A stretch of DNA of 64,000 nucleotides from TMED14 sp041158165 (lineage in GTDB: Bacteria; Bacteroidota; Bacteroidia; Flavobacteriales; Schleiferiaceae): contig JBEBBW010000003.1 in assembly GCA_041158165.1 (NCBI GenBank), positions 11,257-75,256 on the forward strand. Direction: 5' to 3'. The notes below the pieces were generated by a model, which did not search any database, was not told where the DNA came from, and saw only the letters and a program-made list of their open reading frames with translations. Shown here piece after piece: positions 7,121-14,954 of this stretch; within the stretch, counting starts at the first letter, position 1; each line of letters opens with the position of its first letter. The translations under genes were made by a program, and so were the position numbers.

Positions 7121-10100
7121 CTACCACGCCCCCGGGAGGCTCGCGTACTTCTGCGTAAACGGAACCCATACCTCGGCCTGCCATTTGGCGAGGGCCTCGA
7201 GTTCGCGGTCGGTGGCGGCGCGTCCGGACTTCCACGCGTTCAGCACGTTGGCCGTCGGCGCTCCGCGCAAGCCCCAGTAGTGGTTCGCGAACTGCCCGTA
7301 CTTCCACTCCCAGGTTTCGGGTTGCTCGAAGTAGCCTTTGACGTCCTCCTTGCCAAACAACGCCATGCGGCGGTCTTCAATGGATTTGAGCTGGACCTTG
7401 AGGTCGGCTCGCAGTTCCTTGTTGCGCGCGGTGTCGTCGTTGGCGGCCACAAACTTCTCGAGCAATTCCAGGCGGACCTTGGCTTCGCGCAGGCGGCTCA
7501 CGGCGCTGTCCAACTGCGCCATGTGCGCATTGACCTCGGCGCTGAAGGCGTGCTGGGCCGCCCAGTCGGCGTCGCTTCGGGTGGCGCGCGGATCGTCGTG
7601 GACCGTTACGTAGGCGCTGTCGCGGTGGCTTCCCAACTCGTAAACCAGCAGGTAGCGCCCGGGGGTGACTTCGGGACCGTAGCCCGGATCGCTGGCGTTT
7701 TCGGGCTTGCTCCGGCTCATGGAGGGCCGTTCGGTACCGGCGCTGCGCAGGTTCCAGTTCCAGCGCTGCAGCCCGTTTTCGGTCGGAATCTTGGTTTCAA
7801 TCCGGCGGATTCGGGTTCCCTTCGGGTCGTAGATGTCCACGCGCAGCCACTTGACCTTCTTCAGTTCCTTGTCGGCCGTGTCGCGCTGCAGCATGTAGCT
7901 GAGGCGGGCGCCGCCGTCGCGGTTTTCGCCCTGAAACATCGCATGGCCCTGAAAGCGAATGCCGTCCGACTCCGCATAAATCCAATGGTAGGCGTCGGGC
8001 GCATCAAAGGCGGTCAGCACACGGCCCTTCGCGGTCGCCGCCTCGCGCAGGGGGCGCAGGTCGTCCAAAATCCAGGCGGACCGACCAAAGGTTCCGAGCA
8101 CCAGGTCGCCCTCGCGCTCCTGAATGGCAATGTCTTGCACGGGCATTACCGGAAGACCTGTCCAGCGCTGCCACGTTTTGCCGCCGTTGGCGCTCACAAA
8201 AAGCCCGGTTTCGGTCCCGAGGTACACAAGCGAGGGAGCGGCCGGGTCTTGCAAGACACTGAGGCAGTGGCCCATGCCTTTGGGCGGAACGACGGGAATG
8301 AGGTTGGTCCACGTCTTGCCAAAGTCCTTGGTGTGAAAAAGGTAGGGGTTGAAGTCGCCCTGACGGTAGTTGTTGACCACAACCCACGCCTCGCCCGCGT
8401 TCACGCTGCTGGCGCGCACTTGGGGCACCCATGCGCCTTCGGGTAGGCCCTTGATGCTGCAGCGGGTCCAAGTTGCCCCGCCGTCGCGCGTGACTTGCAC
8501 GTATCCGTCGTCGCTGCCGGTCCAAACCAGCCCTTTTTGCAACGGAGAGGGGGCAATGGCCAGCAGGCAGGTGTGCATTTCGGCACCGGTCACGTCAAAG
8601 GTGAGGCCGCCCGATTCAAGGTATTTCTGCTTCTCGGGGTTGTTGCTCGTCAGGTCGGGCGATATGATGCTCCACGTTGCGCCCCGGTCTGTGGAATAGT
8701 GCACGTGCTGCGAGCCGTAGTACAGGGCGTCGGGATTAAAGGGGTCGGCTGCAATAGGGCTGTTCCAGTGCCAACGAAGGGGCTTGCCGTCGGGGTGGAC
8801 GGGCTTGATGAAGCTCTTTAAACCGTTTGAAACGTTTACGCGGGCCAGGTAGCCTTCTTGGGCCATGGCGTAGACGGTACTGGGGTCCGTGGCGTGCGGC
8901 AGCACGTCAAAGCCGTCGCCAAAGTACAGCTCGGTCCAGTCGCTGTTGCCGATTCCGCCCTTGAGGTGGTAGGCCGGGCCCTTCCACGACCCGTTGTCTT
9001 GCATTCCGCCGTACACGTTGTAGGGCAGCTGGTTGTCGACGTTGATGTGGTAAAACTGGGCGAGGGGCAAGTTTTCGACAAAGCGCCAGCTTTCGCCGCC
9101 GTCCCGGCTGATGTTGAGTCCGCCGTCGTTGCCTTCAATGAGGTAGCCCGGCGTCTTGGGCGAAAGCCAAAATGCGTGGTGGTCGGGGTGGATGTCGCTG
9201 TAGCGGGCAATCGTCTTCCAGGTGCGTCCGCCGTCTTCGGACTTGGTCACGAGCGTCCAAAGGGAGTAAATCGTGTGCTCGCGGAAGGGGTCCACGTAGA
9301 TTTCGCTGTAGTAAAACGGACGGTTGCCGATGTCTTCGGCGTCGCTGACGCGCGTCCACTTGACGCCGCCGTCGGTGCTGCGATAAAGGGCGTTTTTGTC
9401 TTTGTTTTCAACTAGCGCGTAGACCATGTTGGGGTGGCTGGGCGCCACGGCAAGCCCAATTCGGCCGAGGTCGCCTTCAGGCAGTCCGTCTTTTGAGGTG
9501 CGTTGGGTCCAGGTTTCGCCGCCGTCGTGGCTTACAAACATTCCAGAACCCGGGCCGCCGCTATTAAAGAACCATGGCCAGCGGCGGTATTCCCACATGG
9601 CGGCAAAGAGCTTGTTGGGGTTCACGGGGTCGATAACTAGGTCGGCTGCACCTGTGCGGTTGTTGCGGTACAGCACCTTGCGCCAGGTCTTGCCGCCGTC
9701 GCTGGTTTTGTAGACGCCGCGGTCTTCGGTGTCGCCGTAGGCGAGGCCGATGGCGGCTACCCACACGGTGTTGGGGTCGCGCGGGTGCACCACGATGCGG
9801 TGAATGCCTTTGGTCGCTTGAAGCCCCATAGCTTGCCAGCTTTTACCGCCGTCGAGGCTGCGAAATAGTCCGCCGCCGACCGTCTGGGAGTTGCGCGGAT
9901 TGCCTTCGCCGGTTCCGACCCAAATCACGTCAGGGTTGCTCGGGTCGACGCGCACGGCGCCGATCGAAGGGTTGGGTTGCTCGTCCCAAATCGGTGTCCA
10001 AGATTGGCCGGCATTCACGCTTTTCCAAAGCCCGCCCGAAGCGGAACCCGCGTAAATTACGCGTTCGTCGCGCGGATCCACGTCGATGGCGGTAACGCGG

Positions 10101-10222
10101 CCGCTCATGCCAGCCGGGCCTATGCTTCGGAATTTCAGGTTCTTAAGAAGGTCGTCGGGAAGGGTTTGGGCCACTAGCTGAAGTGCGGCAAAGAGTCCAA
10201 GCGTGAAAAGGCGGAGTTTCAT
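7121..10222 (-). CDS. Exported VPS10/sortilin-like BNR-repeat protein
   Basis: A 1033-residue protein with a signal peptide (MKLRLFTLGLFAALQLVAQ). A long beta-propeller region (about 30-720) carries many Asp-box motifs of the form S-x-D-G-G-x-T/S-W, for example SLDGGKSW, SHDGGETW, SRDGGESW and TRDGGATW. The C-terminal ~300 residues hold a beta-sandwich segment and a helical part rich in Glu, Lys and Arg. Databases usually call such proteins glycosyl hydrolase or sortilin-like; the enzymatic role is unproven. No T9SS tail is seen, so it is probably periplasmic or exported another way. TATTTTGG (10227-10234) lies four bases before the ATG. Confidence 0.85.
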   Translation of the reverse strand: MKLRLFTLGLFAALQLVAQTLPDDLLKNLKFRSIGPAGMSGRVTAIDVDPRDERVIYAGSASGGLWKSVNAGQSWTPIWDEQPNPSIGAVRVDPSNPDVIWVGTGEGNPRNSQTVGGGLFRSLDGGKSWQAMGLQATKGIHRIVVHPRDPNTVWVAAIGLAYGDTEDRGVYKTSDGGKTWRKVLYRNNRTGAADLVIDPVNPNKLFAAMWEYRRWPWFFNSGGPGSGMFVSHDGGETWTQRTSKDGLPEGDLGRIGLAVAPSHPNMVYALVENKDKNALYRSTDGGVKWTRVSDAEDIGNRPFYYSEIYVDPFREHTIYSLWTLVTKSEDGGRTWKTIARYSDIHPDHHAFWLSPKTPGYLIEGNDGGLNISRDGGESWRFVENLPLAQFYHINVDNQLPYNVYGGMQDNGSWKGPAYHLKGGIGNSDWTELYFGDGFDVLPHATDPSTVYAMAQEGYLARVNVSNGLKSFIKPVHPDGKPLRWHWNSPIAADPFNPDALYYGSQHVHYSTDRGATWSIISPDLTSNNPEKQKYLESGGLTFDVTGAEMHTCLLAIAPSPLQKGLVWTGSDDGYVQVTRDGGATWTRCSIKGLPEGAWVPQVRASSVNAGEAWVVVNNYRQGDFNPYLFHTKDFGKTWTNLIPVVPPKGMGHCLSVLQDPAAPSLVYLGTETGLFVSANGGKTWQRWTGLPVMPVQDIAIQEREGDLVLGTFGRSAWILDDLRPLREAATAKGRVLTAFDAPDAYHWIYAESDGIRFQGHAMFQGENRDGGARLSYMLQRDTADKELKKVKWLRVDIYDPKGTRIRRIETKIPTENGLQRWNWNLRSAGTERPSMSRSKPENASDPGYGPEVTPGRYLLVYELGSHRDSAYVTVHDDPRATRSDADWAAQHAFSAEVNAHMAQLDSAVSRLREAKVRLELLEKFVAANDDTARNKELRADLKVQLKSIEDRRMALFGKEDVKGYFEQPETWEWKYGQFANHYWGLRGAPTANVLNAWKSGRAATDRELEALAKWQAEVWVPFTQKYASLPGAW

Positions 10223-10226
10223 TCAA

Positions 10227-10234
10227 CCAAAATA
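10227..10234 (-). promoter_or_regulatory. -7 box (TATTTTGG) of the VPS10-like gene
   Basis: One mismatch to TAnnTTTG, followed by ttga and the ATG at 10222: again a four-base gap. Confidence 0.45.
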
Positions 10235-10271
10235 CGCCGCGGACCCGTTTGAAGTGTTTAACTTGGTCAAG

Positions 10272-10604
10272 ATGAAACCGCTGCTACTGATGTTGCTCGT
10301 TGCGCTGGCGCCCTCGCTGGCAGGACAAACGGTTTTTACTGTGGACTACGCTTCTCAGGCCGACGTCAAGGTTTTTGTGGTCGAGTACGAGTCTCAAGCT
10401 GACCTCAAGGTCTTTAAGGTGCCCTACGCTTCGCAGGCCAAGGGCAACGAGGGCAAGTGGTTTTGGGTTCCGTACGCGTCGCAGGCCCACAAAAAGGTGG
10501 TTTTTGTGGACTATGCGTCCCAAGCGGAACTCAAGATTTTTTTCGTGAAGTACGAATCCCAGGCGGGGTGGCGAAACTCCGCCAAAAAACACCTAGTGTA
10601 CTGA
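10272..10604 (+). CDS. DUF6150 repeat protein, exported
   Basis: A 110-residue protein with a signal peptide (MKPLLLMLLVALAPSLAGQ) and six copies of a 12-18-residue repeat around [YV]-x-SQA, such as VDYASQADVKVFVV, VEYESQADLKVF and VPYASQA. This is the pattern of DUF6150, probably a small beta-prism or solenoid; no activity is known. TAACTTGG (10259-10266) ends five bases before the chosen ATG. The stop overlaps the next start (TGATG), so it heads a four-gene operon. Confidence 0.8.
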   Translation: MKPLLLMLLVALAPSLAGQTVFTVDYASQADVKVFVVEYESQADLKVFKVPYASQAKGNEGKWFWVPYASQAHKKVVFVDYASQAELKIFFVKYESQAGWRNSAKKHLVY

Positions 10605-11101
10605 TGGAACGTCAATTCCCTATAGGTCGCTTTGCGTACCAGCCTTCGGACGCGGACATGGCTCCGTACATTAAACGACTAGAATCGCTTCCGGGACGAC
10701 TGTCCGCCGCCTGGTCCGTATGCCCCGAAGGCTTGCGCGACGAGCCCTACCGTTTAGGTGGCTGGACCCGCCGAACGGTGGTCCACCATGTTGCGGACAG
10801 CCACTTGAATATGTATGTGCGAATCAAGCTTGCGCTCACCGAAGACGAGCCGACCGTAAAGCCTTACGACGAAAACGCATGGGCAACCCTGCCCGACGGT
10901 CCAGTGGACCTTTCGCTCCAGCTAATCGAATCGATTCACGGGCGTATTGTTCCGCTCCTTAAAACCCTGTCCGACCGCGATTTTGACCGCCAATACGACC
11001 ACCCTGAATTGCTCCGCCGAGTACCGCTCCGCGAAGTAGTGCAGATGTACGCTTGGCACGGAGACCACCATTTAGCTCACGTTCAATTACCTACGCTATG
11101 A
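10604..11101 (+). CDS. YfiT-family bacillithiol transferase (DinB-like)
   Basis: A 165-residue DinB-fold protein. The N-terminus QFPIGRF and the three-His metal site are typical of YfiT/BstA: HHVADSH near residues 62-68 and the C-terminal YAWHGDHHLAHVQ. Family members are metal-dependent S-transferases that use bacillithiol, or hydrolases. Several Bacteroidota make bacillithiol, so a detoxification role fits. The start overlaps the DUF6150 stop and the stop overlaps the next ATG by four bases, so translation is coupled. Confidence 0.85.
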   Translation: MERQFPIGRFAYQPSDADMAPYIKRLESLPGRLSAAWSVCPEGLRDEPYRLGGWTRRTVVHHVADSHLNMYVRIKLALTEDEPTVKPYDENAWATLPDGPVDLSLQLIESIHGRIVPLLKTLSDRDFDRQYDHPELLRRVPLREVVQMYAWHGDHHLAHVQLPTL

Positions 11102-11649
11102 AAAACACCCTGTTTTTCGCATTTGTTGCCGGAACGATTTTGTTCATGTGGCAATTTGTATCGTTTGCCGCGGCCAACCTCCACGAGGCAGACCAGCGCT
11201 ACCATCCCATGCAGGACAGCATCTTGGCTGACCTCGCGGCCTACCAGCTAGACGACGCCGGCTACATGCTTGGCCAGCCTGGCCCAGACGCCACCAACGA
11301 AGAGCGCGAGGCCTACATGGGGACCCAATCGGGGAAGCCGTGGGCCCACGTCGTTTGGCACCCGGCGCACGATACCGATATGCTTAAGCCGCTCCTCCGC
11401 GGCTTCACCAGCAACGTATTTATTGCCGGACTCCTGTTTTGGCTTCTGGGTCAGCTGCGCAGCATCACCCTGTGGCGCGGAGCCTTGGTCACGTTGATCA
11501 TGGCCTACGTGGGCTACACCTACTTCATTTACAGCGACCACATTTGGTACGATACGCCCGACCACGTCGTGCACCTCATTGACACGGTCGTGCCGTGGAC
11601 GGTTGTGGGCGCATTGGGAGGATGGATGATTTCGCGCAGCCGTGCGTAG
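11098..11649 (+). CDS. Hypothetical four-helix membrane protein
   Basis: A 183-residue protein with hydrophobic segments near residues 5-25, 105-125, 128-148 and 160-178. A ~75-residue extracytoplasmic loop after the first helix contains HEADQRYHPMQDSILADL. No family recognised. It overlaps the thiol transferase gene by four bases and the following DUF3089 gene by eight, so it belongs to the same operon. The repeated His and acidic residues in the last helices (YSDHIWYDTPDHVVHLID) could bind a metal; that is speculation. Confidence 0.75.
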   Translation: MKNTLFFAFVAGTILFMWQFVSFAAANLHEADQRYHPMQDSILADLAAYQLDDAGYMLGQPGPDATNEEREAYMGTQSGKPWAHVVWHPAHDTDMLKPLLRGFTSNVFIAGLLFWLLGQLRSITLWRGALVTLIMAYVGYTYFIYSDHIWYDTPDHVVHLIDTVVPWTVVGALGGWMISRSRA

Positions 11650-12724
11650 CCTGGCGTTCGTTGGTTTCTGGTTCCTCGTTTCTGGTCTTGAAGCGCAGGA
11701 CTGGGCTGCCAAGCCCGTAGCCACTGACCCTAAAGGTCAACTGTACCCGTTGCCCCCGCGCCCGAACTACGCTCGCCTCGATGCATGGGCAGCGCATCCC
11801 GACATTGTCGACGGCAGCGACCGCCGCGTTGCGGCCGCAGACCGCATTTCGGGAACGTTTGCGGGTTCTGCCGTGCCCACCTTCTTTGTTTATCCTACGC
11901 ACTACGAGGTGGGCCCGAAGTGGAACGCAGACATTTACGACCCAGAATACCGCACCCAGGTTGACGAAGGCACGCTTGCCAACCAGGCCGCGGTGTTCAA
12001 TGGAATTGGCCACGTTTGGGCTCCGCACTACCGCCAAATGAAGTTAGACGGCTACTATACCCACGATTCCGTCCAGCTTTCCTTGGCTTATGTGGCTTTT
12101 GACTCGGCCTACCAGGACGTGCGCCGAGCGTTTTTACAGTTTGTTGAACTGCAGCCTGCGAGCCAAACGTTTGTACTCGCTTCGCACAGTCAGGGTACGG
12201 ACCATGCTAAACGCTTACTGAAGGAAGTCATCCTGCCCAATCCCGAGCTGCGGGAACGGATGGCGTTGGCCTACCTCGTGGGCAACGTGGTGGAACTCAA
12301 AGAGCTCAATGGCCTGGAACTCTGTACCCAGCCCGACCAAACGCATTGCTACCTCAACTGGCGCACCTACGGTCAGGACTACTACCCAGAGAAGTTTGGC
12401 GACCGTTATGCCGTGGTTAACCCAATCACGTGGCGGACCGACGGAATGGCGTCGCGTCGGCGAGATCACCTCGGGGCGCTCCTTCCCAGCGGACGAAGAG
12501 GCTTCGCCGGCTCGTTTGTCGTGCGGACGGACCAGGGAACCCTGCGGGTCGAGCGCTTGCGCCCCCTTTTAAAGGTGTTCTACAACTGGAAAAACTACCA
12601 CATCGCAGACTACAACTTGGTGTGGTTCAACGTGCGCAAAAACCTGCACGCACGCCTTACTTCCGGCAAGCCGGCAGCGGACCGGCCGAAGTCAAAAGAC
12701 TTCGTTCCGACCTTGAACGAATAA
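11642..12724 (+). CDS. DUF3089 alpha/beta-hydrolase-like protein, exported
   Basis: A 360-residue protein from a GTG start, with a signal peptide (VRSLAFVGFWFLVSGLEAQ). The DUF3089 core has FFVYPTHYE near 79 and the nucleophile elbow LASHSQGTDH near 178, so Ser in SHSQG is the likely nucleophile. Family members are lipase-like hydrolases of unknown substrate. The GTG lies eight bases inside the preceding gene and no better start exists, so coupling is likely. It ends the four-gene operon. Confidence 0.82.
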   Translation: MRSLAFVGFWFLVSGLEAQDWAAKPVATDPKGQLYPLPPRPNYARLDAWAAHPDIVDGSDRRVAAADRISGTFAGSAVPTFFVYPTHYEVGPKWNADIYDPEYRTQVDEGTLANQAAVFNGIGHVWAPHYRQMKLDGYYTHDSVQLSLAYVAFDSAYQDVRRAFLQFVELQPASQTFVLASHSQGTDHAKRLLKEVILPNPELRERMALAYLVGNVVELKELNGLELCTQPDQTHCYLNWRTYGQDYYPEKFGDRYAVVNPITWRTDGMASRRRDHLGALLPSGRRGFAGSFVVRTDQGTLRVERLRPLLKVFYNWKNYHIADYNLVWFNVRKNLHARLTSGKPAADRPKSKDFVPTLNE

Positions 12725-12726
12725 AA

Positions 12727-13134
12727 TCAGTTCGAAAGGAACTTGAGGTTTTCGCGGTATGCGCGCTGAACATCCACGCGCTTTGCCTCGACAATTTCAA
12801 AAAACGTAAAGGCAAACAGCCATGACGTCCACATGTCGGGGTTGCTGTCGAACGCCCCATCGGCCGCGTTGCGTTCCCAGTACCGGTGAAGCGTTTGAAT
12901 CGCTTTAAACCCTTCTTGCCATTGGTGCATGTTCCATCCCGGCAGCGACCTAAGGGTGCGCACCGTGCTTAAACTCCGCAAAACCGCTGCACTCGCGGGA
13001 GTTGTCCGTGCACCCCATAAGTCGTTTACGAGCAAGTCCAAATAAGGCAACGCCTGCTGCAGCAGGGCCTCCTCGCTAAAAAACGACGGGTCCCTCCACG
13101 AAATGGATTCGGTATCGAGCAGGCGGTCAAGCAT
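12727..13134 (-). CDS. Hypothetical protein
   Basis: A 135-residue, Trp- and Leu-rich, probably all-helical protein without signal peptide or membrane segment. No family recognised. I chose the start MLDRLLDTESISW because TAACTTTC (13138-13145), a near match to the -7 box, stands three bases upstream on the minus strand; the ATG at 13149 would add five residues and lie upstream of the box. It converges on the DUF3089 gene with two bases between the stops, so no terminator is seen. Confidence 0.7.
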   Translation of the reverse strand: MLDRLLDTESISWRDPSFFSEEALLQQALPYLDLLVNDLWGARTTPASAAVLRSLSTVRTLRSLPGWNMHQWQEGFKAIQTLHRYWERNAADGAFDSNPDMWTSWLFAFTFFEIVEAKRVDVQRAYRENLKFLSN

Positions 13135-13177
13135 ACGGAAAGTTAACAAGCTTCCCTCGATTTTAGTTCACAGGGCG

Positions 13178-13185
13178 TATTTTTG
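13178..13185 (+). promoter_or_regulatory. -7 box of tRNA-Val
   Basis: TATTTTTG, identical to the box of the CAU tRNA, ends ten bases before the mature tRNA. Confidence 0.6.
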
Positions 13186-13195
13186 CCGTCCGCAA

Positions 13196-13270
13196 GGGCA
13201 ATTAGCTCAGTTGGTTTAGAGCATCGCCTTGACAGGGCGGGGGTCACAGGTTCGAATCCTGTATTGCCCA
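13196..13270 (+). tRNA. tRNA-Val (anticodon GAC)
   Basis: A 75-nt cloverleaf. The acceptor gggcaat (13196-13202) pairs with attgccc (13263-13269), discriminator A. The anticodon stem tcgcc/ggcgg encloses the loop ttgacag, giving GAC. The T-arm acagg/cctgt with ttcgaat is canonical. CCA is not encoded (caaag follows). Directly followed by a palindromic element like that of the other tRNA. Confidence 0.95.
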
Positions 13271-13275
13271 CAAAG

Positions 13276-13380
13276 AAACCCGGCGCCGAGAGGCGCCGGG
13301 TTTTTTACGTAAAAGGCGCGAAGCGAGCTTCGGCGCCTTTTACGTAAAAAACCCGCACATCGCGCAGCGATGCCGGGTTT
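13276..13380. repeat. Three-armed nested palindrome following tRNA-Val
   Basis: Bounded by aaacccgg (13276-13283) and ccgggttt (13373-13380). Arm A is the perfect 9-bp terminator stem cccggcgcc/ggcgccggg with loop gaga, then six T. The central arm is a perfect 23-bp inverted repeat (13297-13319 with 13333-13355) around a 13-base spacer that itself holds gaagc/gcttc. Arm B is catcgc/gcgatg (13358-13372) with a GCA triloop. Layout and length (105 nt) match 3598-3705, but the sequences of the arms differ. Confidence 0.85.
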
Positions 13381-13424
13381 CTCTGATGCCTCCCCGCCCG
13401 GGAACGGCGAAGCCAATCCTGTAT

Positions 13425-13466
13425 CCACCTAGCCACCTAGCTAACCAGCCAACCAGCCAACAAGCC
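13425..13466. repeat. Five tandem 8-bp repeats
   Basis: Units in order: ccacctag, ccacctag, ctaaccag, ccaaccag, ccaacaag, then cc. They end three bases before the stop of the HTH gene. The same octamer family occurs inside the RluB-type gene at 58153-58200, and a 7-bp relative at 35531 and 58565. Confidence 0.75.
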
Positions 13467-13468
13467 TC

Positions 13469-14485
13469 TTACAGCAACGACTCCTGGTCGTTCACGATGT
13501 ACTGCCGAATCGACTCCACCTGGCGCTTGAGCTTGGCCACGTAGCGATCCCGTTCCGCCTTGGCCACCGACGACATTTCGGTGGAACGGGAGCACACCTG
13601 CTGAATCCATGCCATCGTCGTCTCGGCAAAGGCCGGCTGGCTCGTCTCAATGAAATTGAACGTATTATAGCTCAAAAACGTCCGCGGACCCGACGGATGC
13701 TCCAGCACCACGCCGTTATTTCCGAGCGACAACTCGCTCAAAAACAGCCGGTACGGAGCGCCAACCGCAGCGTTCTTCGCCGGAACCCACTTGCGGCCGG
13801 CCTCGGCCTGCGCCCACAATCGGTCCGAAAGCATGTCCAGTTCGCCGAGTAGCGACAGTGCGAGCTCACGCGATTTAATCAGCCCCGTATCCCACAAAAA
13901 CTGAATCTGCTTTAGGGTGCCGTAGTAGCACATCGGCGTCCAAATTTCCGTACCTGGGATTCCCGCGTAGGCTTGACTCACCACTTGGCGGGCTGCCTCG
14001 CGCTCGGGCGGAAGCTGAAAATCGTCGAGCGAAAAAGCCTGAAATTCGGGAATTCCGATAATTGTGCGCGCCCAGTAGTAGGTCTTCATCCGCGCCATTT
14101 CAGGCATTTGGTAAATGTAAAAAAGCGGAAAATCCATTGCTGCATAGTACATGTGCAGGTCCTCGCGCTGCTTTTCCAGGTCCAGCATTCGGTCCACCAC
14201 GCGCTTGGTATATTCGGCGTAGTCCGCCAGCGATCGAATGGGTTTGCCCGCATCAAATTCCACCCGCTCGTTGCCCTCTTTGAACAAATAGTCGAGCGAA
14301 ATGTCGTACTTCCGCGAAACCAGCACTGCCTCATTAAAGGTCAATGCGGTTTCGCCTCGGATTCTCCGGTACGCCGAATCAATGCCAATATTGAGCAGCT
14401 CCGCGAGCTCCTCAGCCCACTGAATTCGCTGCGGTAAGCGCGATCGGGCGTGTTCTAAAAAAAGTACTTGTGCGCTGCGGTCCAT
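13469..14485 (-). CDS. Helix-turn-helix protein with large unknown C-terminal domain
   Basis: A 338-residue protein. Residues ~15-75 resemble a Cro/CI-type HTH (ELLNIGIDSAYRRIRGE, then LVSRKYDISLDYLF), with a binding-helix-like YRRIRGE. The remaining ~260 residues are helical and rich in aromatics and fit no family I can name; similar HTH proteins are common in Flavobacteria. TAGATTGG (14490-14497) lies four bases before the ATG. It is separated by 25 bases from the DUF1801 gene upstream, so it may have its own promoter. The regulated genes are unknown. Confidence 0.75.
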   Translation of the reverse strand: MDRSAQVLFLEHARSRLPQRIQWAEELAELLNIGIDSAYRRIRGETALTFNEAVLVSRKYDISLDYLFKEGNERVEFDAGKPIRSLADYAEYTKRVVDRMLDLEKQREDLHMYYAAMDFPLFYIYQMPEMARMKTYYWARTIIGIPEFQAFSLDDFQLPPEREAARQVVSQAYAGIPGTEIWTPMCYYGTLKQIQFLWDTGLIKSRELALSLLGELDMLSDRLWAQAEAGRKWVPAKNAAVGAPYRLFLSELSLGNNGVVLEHPSGPRTFLSYNTFNFIETSQPAFAETTMAWIQQVCSRSTEMSSVAKAERDRYVAKLKRQVESIRQYIVNDQESLL

Positions 14486-14510
14486 TCTGCCAATCTAGCG
14501 AAAAGTTCGG

Positions 14511-14951
14511 CTAGTTCAATACTTCGGTGAGCACGGGATTCGCACGGTTTCTCGCCAGCGCCTCGCGCAGTAATTCTTCAAGTACGCCGAGGTCCACGTC
14601 ACTTAATCGGTTGATGTACAGGCATCCGGCGCCCATTTTGTGCTTTCCGAGCCGGGTTAAATAGGGCGCAAACTGCTCTTGCCCGTCCCCTAAGCACAAA
14701 TAAACGCTTATCGCACTTGAACGCGGAGCGAAGCCCAGGCCAAACCACCGACCACTCCGGCCCGTAGGGTACTGGTAATCAAAGCGTCCGTAGCCCACGA
14801 TGCCGCTCCAAAGCACCGGTTCGTAGCCCGTAACTCGGCGCATCATCGCGTCGAGGGCCAAACTGTCGTCCCGCATCTGTGCTTTGGGAAGCGCCTGCAA
14901 AAAATCGGCTACCGACGCCTCCGAAGGTTGGGTCTTGTTCTCCTTCGCCAT
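14511..14951 (-). CDS. DUF1801 (YdhG-like) protein
   Basis: A 146-residue protein matching DUF1801: an early SVADFLQALPKAQMRDD segment, the GYEPVLWSGIVGYG motif, and ISVYLCLGDGQEQFAPYLTRLGKHKMGAGCLYINRL cut into strands and helices as expected. Function unknown; the fold is related to frataxin-like and YdeI proteins. It starts three bases after the cysN stop on the same strand, so it is likely the last gene of the sulfate operon transcript, though a functional link is not evident. Confidence 0.85.
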   Translation of the reverse strand: MAKENKTQPSEASVADFLQALPKAQMRDDSLALDAMMRRVTGYEPVLWSGIVGYGRFDYQYPTGRSGRWFGLGFAPRSSAISVYLCLGDGQEQFAPYLTRLGKHKMGAGCLYINRLSDVDLGVLEELLREALARNRANPVLTEVLN

Positions 14952-14954
14952 GAA

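Noticed and set aside
13425..13466. Short repeats considered as a CRISPR array
   Set aside because: Units are 8 bp without spacers, and no cas gene is present.
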